Source: Amoebophrya sp. A120 (taxonomy: Eukaryota > Sar > Dinophyceae > Syndiniales > Amoebophryaceae). Taken from it: a stretch of 64,000 nucleotides of DNA. Below are positions 13,401-24,395 of the stretch, one piece after another; positions within the stretch are counted from its first letter, which is position 1; every line of letters starts with the position of its first letter. The DNA is taken from the NCBI GenBank assembly GCA_905178155.1, contig CAJINV010000001.1, forward strand, positions 2,073,904 to 2,137,903, read 5' to 3'. Below the pieces are notes generated by a model. It saw only the letters and a list, made by a program, of their open reading frames with translations. It made no database searches and was not told the DNA's origin. The position numbers and the translations under genes were made by a program.

Positions 13401-16400
13401 CGATTCGCCCCCTGGGCCGCCGTCTACGAAAGCTACGTCGGTAACTTGAAGCTCTCCATCATGCTCGCTGCGGATAACTTCAAGTACCATATCCTCAGCA
13501 TCGTCACCAAGGTTTTGGTTTCTGAGCTTCTCCTCGAACGCGTCATGATGCTCCTGTTTATCGAATTCGTCGCTGTGGGCGTCGTCCGGAGGTTCAGCTT
13601 GCGGCTCGTGGTGCAGCTCGAACATATCTTTGAGAAAAGAAAAAGTCTCACTCTCGCGAAAAAGGTCCTTTGCCTTGTCTTCCACACCGTGGACAAATTC
13701 ATCCGCAGCGTCTTTCACTTCCGCTGCGATTTTTTTGGGCAGTTCTGTAGCTAGTAAGCTGAAAATCACCGGGAGCGTATGCTGGATGACCGTGCTGAGC
13801 AGAGCCTTTTGTATTTCTTGAAATTTTGCTTTCAAAGTATCCTTGAATTTCTTCTCCAGGAGTTCGTTCAGCAGCTTCATAAACAGCGGCATGTAACAGT
13901 GCACAACCCGCCCCTCGTCCCCCTCGTTTGTCATGCGAAATCGCAAGTAATCCAGTCGCTGCGCTGTCTTGTAGCAGTGTTTGCATGAAAAATTCAGGAA
14001 GCGGAAGCCCAAACAGCACTATACTAGGTAATTTGTTATGCGTAGGCTCCACGTGTGTTGGTGTTTGTATTGCTGTTCATGCTATACAAATGAGGTGGGG
14101 GAGCTGGAGTTGTGCACTCTCATACGGCACCAAAACCGTTGACAAACCAGGTACCAGGTTGACCGCACTGTCGACGGCGGACGCCATCAGCTCACTGAAA
14201 TAATTGAACATGTCCGTCTTTGTGAGCTCCAAAAAGTTTTCGACCTTCTGCTTTTGACCTTCTAGGTCGAGGAGCTCGCCCAAGGTTTTGCTGATCAAGC
14301 TGGCCGCGGGTTTGTGCACATCCTCCAAACGAAATCGTAGAGAAAGCGACCTGCTAGTAGCGCGGCGAGGCCTTTTTCAGCAAACAAGGATTCTAAAAAT
14401 GACCAAATAAACGCGCTGTGCCTGTGTACTTCTGCATTGATGGCGTGGCTATGTCGCCTGCTTCATCACTTCTTCATTTGTCTTTGCTTTCCAATTAGTT
14501 CGAAAGTAGAAGGCGGCTTGTCTTCTTGATGTCGTCGAGGTCATCACTTTCATGACAGGTTGGTATGCCCATGTAATGTTGAAGAACTAGGACTGGTACA
14601 CAAAATACGAGTGTCCAGGTCGTCCACCTTGATGTTGGCACGCACAAAAACTCATGAAAAATCTGACTCAGCGTCTCATGAAGACCTCATTGTACATTTA
14701 CATGCTACGAGTACTAGCAGGTAGGGTTTTGTACGATACAATTTCTGCCCAAAAAGTCGCAAAGCCCCCCTCGATGTTGTGAAGCATCCCCGACAGTGTG
14801 CCGACGACGTCGCCTTCTTTTTTTGTATTTCTGATATCACTAATATGAAGCAGAAGCACGCACCCCTCTCCCATGATTTCCGAATTTGCGTAGATCTAGC
14901 TCAATGCGCAGCCGTGGTAAAATACGTAGCTCTAGCTCGTGTGTATATGCATTTACCATAACGGGTGAAACGAAGAGAGTTTGTTTCGATAGTTATGGTG
15001 AAGATATTTTTATCTCACCTCAAATAGCTGCAAGCGGGTAGTAGAAGAAGCTGCACCCGGTGATGTAGCTTGTTTGATGTAGCTAAATAAGGTACCTCCA
15101 CGGATGAGCTACATCTACGGTCGAGCGCAGAAATCGATAGGGGTGCTCAGGTGTTGCGCGTGATACAGGAACGAAGCTGGCAAGTAACTATCGACTTGGA
15201 AATTTGTCTTCACTCCCCCCCGAGACAAGAAGCGAGTGCAACACGTCCTTTTTTCTAGCGACACAGGATAGTGTCTGAACAATATGAATATTCTTTTTGG
15301 ATTAGTGTCTGCTCAATATGCAAGAACGCGGATATGCACGCACAGAGTGGTGCGCTAGAAGAACCGCAGATTCTGTACCGCGGATTCCGTCTTTTGTGAA
15401 TGGGAGCGGGGAGCTTGAAAAACACGCTCCTTGTTGTACTACAAGGCCTATAAATCAATGTTCATGTTGCACAGTGCTTTCACTTCCTGCCGACGAACGG
15501 TGAGGACACCTTTCACGAATGATACGCGTGACCCAGAGCCGAGTGGAACTGGGGCAGGGGGCGTGTGAAGTATGCAGGAATAAAAAATGAGTTGTATCGC
15601 GTACGGCTAGTTGTACGGGTACCTACTTACACGTTATGAAATTACGCACCACAAGCTTCAGATTCAGTACTTACGGCCCCATGTCCATGTGATAATATGC
15701 CTATGCGTGAGTACAACGTCCCCATTGAGAAGTACAAGACCACCTGCAGCAGGCGTGTTCGTCGCCTTCGCCTTGCCTTACCATCATTAACTCAGCAGAG
15801 CAGTAGCACTACCAAGAATACCATGGGGACGAGCCGTGTCAGGCTCAAGGAGCTCAAAAGTAGCCAAACAGCAAACGCGAAGCTCCTGATTCGAATCTTC
15901 CACTACAGTAGGCCATACTATGGCCGTGACCATAGATCATGCTCATATATACATCATACGTACGTGTAGCGCTACATCGATACAACGTTCACGCAGGATA
16001 GAGGTACCGCAATGGGTGCGAGGTTCCACGAATTATGGGCACCTTGATGACGGTGAAGTACTACTTTATTTTCATCGTGTACCATCGATGCTCCTTCGTC
16101 GCCACCAAAATCATGATGGGCTGCATTCTTGCCGTTCAATGATACACTGGCAGCGGAACCGTCATCTTCCCCGTCGGCCAGCCCAGTCTGCACAGCAGTA
16201 GTAACTCCACCGTGTCCGTCTTGAGAGCCTGAGGAGGCAAGTGCGTCCGCTCCTTGCGATGCAAATTCATCAGTTTGGGAGAGCTGTGGTTGGTCTTGCT
16301 CATCTCGTTGCAAGAATCCAGTGGTGCTCGTTCGTCCCCCACCTGCTCTGGTCAACATGGTAGTATCCCCAAGTAGATGACTAGTGGTCGCAGGATTGAT

Positions 16401-17596
16401 CTCGGCGCCGCTTTTCTGCCGCGGTGGTTTAATACCTCCTCCTTGAAAATAGTCGGCTCGCAGTGTTTCCAGAAACGAAGAGAAGGCGGTGAGCCAGCTG
16501 TGCGGAGGCCGTGCGTCCCGCCGGGAGGGTTCAGAGGACGGATTTGAGATAGAAGAGTAATTATGCATTGCAAAACCGCACGCGCATGCGCACGCATGAT
16601 CATGAACACCTTCAAATGGAAATCAATGAATATTACCTATGTGAAGATGATATTAACCATCAACAACAAAATGGGGATGAAAATGAGTAAGCTTCTGCCT
16701 ACTCATGCTGATGGTGCTTTCTCAAATCATTTTGATTTTGATTGTGTTTAAGTAGTAATTGCATGCATAGATAATCAACGCGCTCTCGTGCGACAAGCTT
16801 GCTGTTCAGGTGGATAGTCGAGCGACAGTTCTTCATCTCGATCAACCGCCAGCAGCTGCTGCCGGGCGACTGCCCCGCGAAGGTTTGCCCGCTTCATTTT
16901 TTTTGGTCGCTGATTGATTGCACGGTGCAGGTCCCCCTCATCCACGCTGCCCGACTGCTCAGAGGACACGCGATCAACATTTGTGGACAAAGTAGAGGAA
17001 GCGCTGCTCGAAGTAGAACTGACCACGGGCGAGGAGGTGCTCTCTGCACCAGCGTCGGGGGACGAGTGGTCGACGTTCAGGTCCTCTACCGCGTCTTGGG
17101 ACACTTCTACGGCGAAAGCGGTAATGTGCCGGTCCGCCAGGAGTGTAGGAGACAGGACGAGGAGTAGGAGCGAAATGAACAACCAGTGGATGAATTGTTG
17201 CTGCAGCGCCGTCGGTCGGCGCCGGGTTTTATTGACGTCGGCAGGATCATGATGCAGAAGATGATCTTCTGGTAGTTCATCATGTTCTTGCTGAAAGAAC
17301 GGCCCACTCGATCCGAATACTAGGTAAGAACCTTCTGCAGCAAGCAGCTGTGTTTCTTGCTCCACAACTCCGCGATGTGGAACGAAAAATCTTTCGCTTT
17401 CCTTAAAGCAGGCACGGAAGGCTCCTGCTCCTGGTGTTGTTTCACTTGCGCCTTTGATTTCAGCGTGCGTGTTCTTCTGCGCGATCTGGTTAGGCACGTG
17501 GCCGCCGCGCTGCTGGACCGGGTCGTAGACCGCAGCGAGGGGGGCGATCTGTTGAACCTGCTGTCCCCCCGCTCGTCTCGCGGAGAAAACCGGCAT
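10491..17596 (-). CDS. Tandem membrane-anchored protein family, copy B
   Basis: Paralogue of copy A, starting at ATG 17596 (MPVFSARR). Exon 1 (17596 to about 16785) has a hydrophobic segment, FIHWLFISLLLLVLSPTLL, and ends near ACRTR like copy A. Later blocks lie at about 16520-16001, 15570-15535, 14332-14125, 13886 to about 13080, about 12690-11924, 11394 to about 10860, and about 10850-10491. The 14332-14125 and 13886-13080 blocks join after removal of an introner, giving LVPGLSTVLVPLFMKLLN exactly as in copy A. The 11924 end is a CCAG|GTAAAA donor, and the 11394 exon matches window bases 154-1. Compared with A, B has an extra insertion at 15571-16000 and a further 1.2-kb interruption at about 14333-15535, where A encodes about 40 residues. 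The join of the last two blocks is in different frames and unresolved. Function unknown. Confidence 0.6.
13892..14124. mobile_element. Introner, family 1 (in copy B)
   Basis: A 233-bp element with TIRs of TATGAGAGTGCACAACTC type. It is flanked by the 5-bp direct repeat CGGCA at 13887-13891 and 14125-14129. On the coding strand it splits GTTTTGGTGCCG from CTGTTTATGAAG. Removing the element plus one repeat restores VLVPLFMKLLN. Copy A has the same residues without interruption. Confidence 0.9.
15571..16000. mobile_element. Introner-like insertion in copy B
   Basis: A 430-bp segment starting TATGCAGGAAT and ending GCAGGATA. Its ends form an imperfect inverted repeat that includes GTTGTATCG. Copy A reads AVPTRPLPQFH straight through the site. 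Removing 435 bp from B gives AVPPRPLPQFH in frame. The target duplication is not clear, so the boundaries are approximate. Confidence 0.55.
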
Positions 17597-19372
17597 GGCG
17601 AGAACTTACACAAGTAGAAGTACAAGAAACAAAATTATATATGGAAATAAAATTTCAAAAAATGCAAAACAAAAAGACGCACGCAGGCGCAAGGGAAAAA
17701 AAAGACAAACGGCTCGATGTAATTTGTGAAGAGCAGCTTTGAAGCGACCTAGTGTACAAAAAAATGAAAACCAAAATTGAAAAAACGCAAAAATTTAAAA
17801 ACCAAAACGATGAATGTGCATGTGGAGGATATGTGCATAAAAAATATTCGCGCTCGACTTTTGAAATATCTACTTACGTCAATGTGGAGCCATTAAAGAA
17901 AGCAAGGGGTTTCACATCTTGGCACGAAGCCTTTTTTTTGCGCATACGCAAATCTACGGCAGAAGGCGACGCTGATGCGAAATCATGACAACTAATGTTT
18001 TGTTTTTTTCTTGCGCACAAAAAAAGAGAAGAAATGACGATGGCACACAACGATAAATAAGGGCGAGGCGACCGACGATTGCGATTCACGCAGGAAGCAC
18101 TATCAAATAACCGAAGCAAAAATGCGGCATACAAAAGGCTGCACTACGAACCGAAGTGAAGTTTGTTACGCATCGGAAAGAAACGTAGAGTAGCATGCGT
18201 GGACATTACAGGCCGTCAACGAAGCCGACCGTTGTAGCACGAAACCGACCGTGGAGTTCGTTGTGACGAGCACGACCGAAACACGCTTCGTAATCTAAGT
18301 GACGCATCCAGAGCATGAACGCAGTTGACGAAAACCGAATCGGAAATCCGCGGCAAGCGCTGCAAGAAGTGGCTTGCATTGGACCAACGACTTTCTCTAT
18401 TCAGCTCACGAAGTAGTCCAAGAACAAAACAGATTCTACCGAAGCATTCGTTCTCTTTTCTTTTTCATACCGAAAGATGAAAGGGAAAGATTGAAGATGC
18501 CACGATCTCCACGTCATCTTGCTTCAAAACCAGCGAAGAGAATGACTGACTCACGAACAGGATGAACACATAGCGGCAGCACTGAAAAATGTAGTCAAGC
18601 GGAGGATGTGAGCCTGTCTGTGCGTTCGGAATGTTGTATTCCAAGTCCGGAAAGGTGCCGTAGTTGAAGATCACGGTAGGAGGTTCATTATTCCCTACTA
18701 GATTTTCCGAGTCTCGATTGATTTTCTTTCGACGTCGGTGGTCCTATGGCATTCTATTTTTCATCACCGCTCGCATCGTCCAATTTTCTAGCACAGTCGC
18801 AAAATAATGTCCATTACACACTCCGTAATTGGAATTCATCGTAATGAATGGAATTGTTCACGATCAGTCATATGCCGTAGTGCGAAACGGAAACCACATC
18901 GAACCCCTGGTAAACACGAACTTCTGCATTTCGGACGATGGATAGTACGTATTTCATGTCAACGAAACGTATCCACCCTTCGTCGCACGGTGCCGCCGAG
19001 CGTGTCCCTTGTCTTGCTTCTAGAGCTTCGGTCCCGGTGGCGGAAACAAATCGCTCGTGTAGATCGCTGGAAAGGTGTCGTGTGGGAAAACTGGTGTACT
19101 TTTTCGCATTCACCCTCTACTTGTCCATTCAATCATGGCTGCATGCTCTACAAGTTGTCCGGATCTAATATCTACGGTTGTTGAATGACGATCATGGTCT
19201 TGTCTTGATGCTAACAACAACTAGTCACTTTGCTAGGGGTGGCCGTGCTACTGCAGGTTTGCATCTCAGCCGACCACCTCAGCATGTTTTCTTCTAATGC
19301 ATGCAATGATCGAGAGCGAAGGTGTCCCAACCACGACATATAGTGTCGCTTTAGAGCAAAAAAAAAGACAAG
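17597..19372. other. Intergenic region; 5' flank of copy B
   Basis: No gene recognised. The first 500 bp resemble the copy A upstream region. The rest is unique sequence with only short chance reading frames. Confidence 0.5.
17935..17952. promoter_or_regulatory. Shared upstream motif, copy B
   Basis: Same 18-bp near-palindrome as at 5538-5555 (TTTTTGCGCATACGCAAA), in the same relative position upstream of the paralogue. Candidate regulatory site only. Confidence 0.3.
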
Positions 19373-20101
19373 TCATGGGCAAACGGCGAACGAAGCATTT
19401 TGTTGCCACCAACGATACGCTTGCACACCAGTAAAGTCCAGGAGTTTGACGAAGTGGCGCCACCCAAAGGGCTCTCCGCGGTCGGCAAAGAGGCCGTGCT
19501 TTCGCAAGGGCAAATCCGGGCGGTAAAAATTATGTTCCTGCTCCGTGCTGCTGGGGCCACCGATGCTAGTACCGCAGAAAGACGGGAAAACTTCCAACGA
19601 TCCACAGCTCGTCGCAGTGGTAGAACTTGGCACTTCTGCTGGGGGCAACAAATTGCCGACAGTCGAGGTTTTCACCTTGTCACGCAGCGAACTCTTGCTC
19701 TGGCGCCTCGCGACAGAGGCTGTAGTTGAGGACGACTGGGTTTGCAGATACAAGGGGAGGACCACGTCGCTCTCCTCAATCATGTCGTCGATCTCTGGGA
19801 TAGCCCGCTGCGGGTCGGATGAACGCGCTTCACTCATTCTTCCCACCGTCGCCCCCCCTCCTTCTACCGCTGGTAGTGCTCCTTCTTGTGCACTACCATG
19901 GGGGGAAGATGTTGGAAAGAAACTACCGGATGCCTTGTTAAAAGCCGGCTCATGTTGTGCGTCCACAGCATTCTGCTGGTCGAGATTCACGAGCAGGACG
20001 CTTACGTCCATCGGGCTATCACCTCTTCTTGGAGAAAGAAGAATCCACGGAAAAATCACATTCTTCGTACTAACTTACTTGTTCCGGCGTCTGGCAGACA
20101 T
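19373..20101 (-). CDS. Hypothetical protein, 224 aa, two exons
   Basis: Not recognised. ATG 20101 begins MSARRRNK, followed at once by a perfect GTAAGT donor. A 54-bp intron (20025-20078) ends CAAGAAG|AGGT, and exon 2 continues GDSPMDVSVLLVNLDQQN to a TGA at 19373. Total coding length is 675 bases, a multiple of three. The middle is Ser/Thr-rich and probably disordered. The C-terminus (GWRHFVKLLDFTG, then RWWQQNASF) is aromatic and may be a short folded or binding segment. A further GT donor near the end could extend the protein, so the C-terminus is less certain. It lies 179 bp downstream of the kinase gene's stop codon, on the same strand. Confidence 0.6.
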
Positions 20102-20279
20102 GATAGGTTGGAAGCTCTTCTTCTTCACGTGCACGGGACCACGTCGTTGACACTAGAAGTAGAACAAGAAGAACGTAGCACGACTACAAAAAAAGCACGA
20201 GTGCAACAAAATACAACGCAGCCACGACCACATCTTCCTTCTTTTTCCTTCAATATTGCCTGTTCGACGTCAAAAAGTT

Positions 20280-23186
20280 TTACGATTTTTCGTGCTGGAT
20301 AAAAACTTCCTCCAGTACTTTCGGGATGATCTGCAGTCGGTCCATGACCGCGCAGACCGCCTCGGCGTCGGCCGGCGACCGGAGGAGCACCGCGTCCATC
20401 AGACTGCGTTGCGACGTGAACACCGCCTGCAGCGAATAAAAAGCGGGCTCGCTGCTCGCCAGTAACGCCGGAGCGCGCTGCGTCATGCGCTCGAGTGCCA
20501 TCCATTCCGACCAGGAGACCCGGCCAGATCCACGCGTGTCCAACATCGCCACGATGCCGCGCAGCTGATCATGAAGATTCGCTAGTATGGAAGATGTTGA
20601 CAAGGCGTATTCCGGTAGTGACGTCCCACCCACCGATTCTGGGTCGGGTATGTCGTCCCGCATGAGAAGTTGCACAATCCCTTCAACAAGTTCATCTAGC
20701 CCAAGTTCGCCGTCTTGGTCCGCGTCGAAGAAGACAAACAAGTCGTACCAGGGCAGCACCGGGTGCGTGAGCGTGCGGTCGGCGCTGTCGGCCACCGCCT
20801 TCGCGCAGGCGTGGAGCGCCATCCGCTGCAAGCTGTCGCACTGGCCGAAGGCGATAACCAGTCGAAGAAACTGGGCCAAGTGCTTCCGGGCCTGCCGCAC
20901 GAACGACCTCTGCTGGCGGTTGCACTTCTGCGCCGAGGAAGAACTGCCGTCACCGTCAGGTGGAAGGCCAGCTGATCTTCCGGAGAGATCGTCGCGGTCG
21001 TGAGATGTAGTTGTTTCTCCATCAAAAGCTGCACTCTGGGTTGTAGTCGTCGTGGCCACGGCGCCCCACCGTCCCGACACGGCGTTTTTCGATCGGGACC
21101 GACCGTCTCGGCGAGGCAAAGTCGAGCTAGTATTGCTGCCCGGAAGATGTTGAGCAGAAAAATTATGCGGCGCCGACGTCGACGTAGGCTGGCTACTATA
21201 CGCCTTCAACGGAATCCCGAGGTGATTCAATGCCTCTTGCTCACCTTGCTCTACTAGCACCAAATAATTCTGAGGTCCTCGTCGCTCTAGCTGTGAGTCG
21301 CGCGAAGTGGAGGAATCGCCAAAGAAGGTCCCCGTGGTCGCTTCCTCGTCAGTGCCACTGGTCGTCGACGAACACGGGGGACTGGAAGCAGCCGAAATCG
21401 AGGGTTTTTGTCCGTCCGGATTGATGCCTCCTCCTGCAGAGGCAGTCGTTAACATCGTCGTCCCAGTAGAAGACTGCAAATTTGTGCCATTACTACCTCC
21501 GCGAGAGGCAGGGTAATCCCTCCAGCGTCCATACTGCGCCTGCACGCCGGCCAGCCACGGATCGCTGAGCACGTGCTGCGGGGTAAACCGACGGGCCTGG
21601 TCAACCTGCAACAACTGGTTTACGAGCCGCCGCGCATTAGAAGATACGTGGTCCAGCTTGTGAGTATCGTACTCCCCGGCCTTAACGCGCTGTATCGTCT
21701 CGCGCGCCTCCCGGGGACCACGTGCGGTCGAGGACGACATCGGGGCTGCGCCAGCTGCAGAAGTAGTGGCTGGTGCAGGGGGCGCTTCTACTTCACTCAC
21801 GCCTCCAGTGCCACCGAGAATCGAGGTCGTGTTCACGATGGCGTTTCCGCGCGGGGTCATCTTGACAGGCTGGTGGTCCGAAACGGCGATCTGCGGTTCT
21901 TCACGACCATCCCTACCGCCCGCAGCTGCACTGTCGCTGCCACTTCTTCTGCCGCCGCGCGGGGAAAAGGTCACGACAGTCGTCTTGCTATGAGAGTGAA
22001 AATTCGGATCCGAAACTATGGCGCTGCCGCCAGGTCCACCTCGCGGTGTGGGCTTTGATGCGCCGCCGCCGGTTGCAGTACTACTGTTCCCGCCTCCACC
22101 ACCCGCGCCCCCGCGAAACGGAGACTGCCCGGAAAGCATCACGAAAAGGCAAACCCCGAGCGACCAGGCGTCCGAGGCACAGGTCGCGCGTTCACCGTTG
22201 TAAATTTCCGGTGCGGTGTAGGACAGTGTGCCTACGCGTGCCTGCCCCGTCGACGCGTCGATGGGCGTCGCAGTGCCAAAGTCGCACAGCTTCAGCAGCT
22301 TCTTGCTCTTCATAACGCGGCCCTGGGTGCCGGGCGCAGCTGAACTGTAACTACCTACACGACTGGAATTCGTCCTACTTCTACTTCCACGGCCTCCCGT
22401 AGTACTCGGCGCCCTGAACGTAGTACTACTCACTGGACCGCCGGTGTCCCCGGGGGCTGGCTGGCTCTGGCCGGAAATAGAATCATTCACCGGCTCTAGA
22501 AACAACCAGTTTTCGGTCTTCACGTCGCGGTGAATCATTTTCGCGCGGACGTGCAGGTAATTTAACGCGAGACTCATCTGGTGCAGAAACGCGCAGACCT
22601 CCCCCTCCTCAAGAAAGCGGTTGCGAACCGCGTGCGAGGCGATGTAGCTGTAGAGCTCCCCTCCCTGGCAGAGCTCCGAAACCAATCCCATGCAGCATTC
22701 CTGCTCGTCCCGCAAGAGCTTCTGCTCTGCGTCGTGCACTTCCCAGAGGCGGACGATGTGCGGGTGGTCTAGCTGTGCCAAAGCTGCCCGTTCCGTGAGG
22801 AAGTTTTCGCGGCCGCGCTGCGTGGAGCTCTCGTTCCAGGTTTTCACAGCGACACGGAAATCGCGGAAGTGCTTGTGCCGCGCCTCCCGGACAATCCCGA
22901 AACTGCCCCGGCCGAGCTCCTTCCCGACGGAGTATTGCGCTGCGAACTCGGTCGGGTCGGCGTGGCGGCGCGCGAATACGTCGCTGCGAAAGTGGAAACT
23001 GTGGGCGTTGCGAAAGGTCGTTATCACATTGTTCTGGTGCTGCCCCAGATGCAGGTCGAAGCTTTGCAACGCCGGCGCACGCCGCCGCTTGTTGCCCCGG
23101 ACCTGCAGCTCGTTCTGCTGGAAGAGATTGGACGACGAACCGTCAGTCGTGCAACAATTCCCCGCAGCTGAAATTTCGTTGCCCAT
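20280..23186 (-). CDS. EF-hand (CDPK-like) Ser/Thr protein kinase, 968 aa, intronless
   Basis: ATG 23186 was chosen because it gives MGNEIS with CC at residues 11-12, a typical N-myristoylation and palmitoylation start. Upstream in-frame codons lack this signal. Kinase features: glycine loop GRGSFG (92-97), VAVK lysine (K115), HRDVKTEN (219-226), DFG (302-304), then APE. About 60 Ser/Gly-rich residues are inserted between the catalytic loop and DFG, and a longer insertion follows the LSGQSPFRGG segment. The C-terminal quarter has one canonical EF-hand loop (DADQDGELGLDE) and one degenerate loop (DTRGSGRVSWSE). This is the architecture of alveolate calcium-dependent kinases, with fewer intact EF-hands than the usual four. 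It probably acts at membranes in calcium signalling. A 2.9-kb gene without introns is unusual beside intron-rich neighbours. Confidence 0.88.
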   Translation of the reverse strand: MGNEISAAGNCCTTDGSSSNLFQQNELQVRGNKRRRAPALQSFDLHLGQHQNNVITTFRNAHSFHFRSDVFARRHADPTEFAAQYSVGKELGRGSFGIVREARHKHFRDFRVAVKTWNESSTQRGRENFLTERAALAQLDHPHIVRLWEVHDAEQKLLRDEQECCMGLVSELCQGGELYSYIASHAVRNRFLEEGEVCAFLHQMSLALNYLHVRAKMIHRDVKTENWLFLEPVNDSISGQSQPAPGDTGGPVSSTTFRAPSTTGGRGSRSRTNSSRVGSYSSAAPGTQGRVMKSKKLLKLCDFGTATPIDASTGQARVGTLSYTAPEIYNGERATCASDAWSLGVCLFVMLSGQSPFRGGAGGGGGNSSTATGGGASKPTPRGGPGGSAIVSDPNFHSHSKTTVVTFSPRGGRRSGSDSAAAGGRDGREEPQIAVSDHQPVKMTPRGNAIVNTTSILGGTGGVSEVEAPPAPATTSAAGAAPMSSSTARGPREARETIQRVKAGEYDTHKLDHVSSNARRLVNQLLQVDQARRFTPQHVLSDPWLAGVQAQYGRWRDYPASRGGSNGTNLQSSTGTTMLTTASAGGGINPDGQKPSISAASSPPCSSTTSGTDEEATTGTFFGDSSTSRDSQLERRGPQNYLVLVEQGEQEALNHLGIPLKAYSSQPTSTSAPHNFSAQHLPGSNTSSTLPRRDGRSRSKNAVSGRWGAVATTTTTQSAAFDGETTTSHDRDDLSGRSAGLPPDGDGSSSSAQKCNRQQRSFVRQARKHLAQFLRLVIAFGQCDSLQRMALHACAKAVADSADRTLTHPVLPWYDLFVFFDADQDGELGLDELVEGIVQLLMRDDIPDPESVGGTSLPEYALSTSSILANLHDQLRGIVAMLDTRGSGRVSWSEWMALERMTQRAPALLASSEPAFYSLQAVFTSQRSLMDAVLLRSPADAEAVCAVMDRLQIIPKVLEEVFIQHEKS

Positions 23187-24395
23187 TATGTTTGTACTGT
23201 GTGCGAAAATGAAGAACGTCGTCGCTGTAGTGCGTTCGTCCCACTGTTTGTTCTTCGATGTTGCACCATTTCGTCCCACAATGACTACAAGGTCAACGAC
23301 CCCCACCGCAGTTCCTTGATGATGTAGATGTTCAAGTTCATTTATTTGATGTTGGCATTGTTCCTTTTTTATTCAGGCTGCCCCCACCACAGTTCCTTGC
23401 TCGTCGCTCAAAAAAATTTAGTATTCCAATCAGTAGTACACAAACTGCTCACACTTCTTTGAAAAACAGCTCAAACACGATCTCGACTACTAGGCCGCCC
23501 CAGCCCGTCATAATTCTGACGGAACAAACATCACTGTCTTCATTCCGCTCTGTCGGAGAAGACACGGCGCTCACAGTGTGGCTGGCAAAAAACAGGAGAA
23601 GTAGAGACGATTCTACTTCTTTCTCCAGCTCTTGCGCTTGCTCCACGAGCGCGAGCGGAGTTGTCTGTGTACAAACGATTTACAAGAATATCTCGTACTT
23701 GGTCGTCCTGAACCATGGCATCAACGAGCGAAGGCTTGTGGCGAAGCTCTTCGAAAAAGTTCCGAGTTTGAATCTGTCACTGTCTGCTGAAGCGAAGGTG
23801 GTCAAAAACTTAAGTTGAGGTGCTGGTGGTGTTACTGCTACTGTAAGTAATTGATGTTCAAAGCAGCCCGTTGGGTGATGAATTTGCTGTTGATTGTACT
23901 GCTACTGTCACAAGAACGACCCGTTGGCGGCATCGACTTCGAGAGTCGCAAGCTATAGGCAAGCAGGACCTTTTTCATTGATAGTCCAACGCGGAGGCCT
24001 ACTTACTTCTCTACCAACTGGAGGTGGCGACTTTTCGTTCTACAACATGCTGCATTTTCTGTTTGCATTTTCTTACTTTCGGTTTGAGTAAGTAACTTGT
24101 TGCCTGCGCGTGACAACAGACGCAGATGCGTCAAGAGGTCTTGATGATGATTAAGGGTTACTAGTAGAAACAACAAGAGTAGAAAAGAGATCGAAAGGGA
24201 AGGAGTATGTGGCGCAAAGCAATGCTCTCCAGGAGCGATAAAGATAATCCGCTGTTGAACTTCTACGAGGTGCCTTCAATGTTCTTGCTCCTGTCTACTG
24301 AGGTTTTGAATTTGCAAATAAGTTGATTTTTGTCATGAAAGCAAATTTTATCTCCTAAGCTTGTCACCTTGAGCGTCGTCATTGCGAACAATCCT
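23187..24395. other. Intergenic region
   Basis: Spacer between the kinase start and the end of the PIERCE-like gene. No supported gene or repeat was seen. Confidence 0.4.

Noticed and set aside
23187-23306. 40-codon upstream extension of the kinase
   Set aside because: It would bury the MGNEIS myristoylation start, which is the expected N-terminus for this family.
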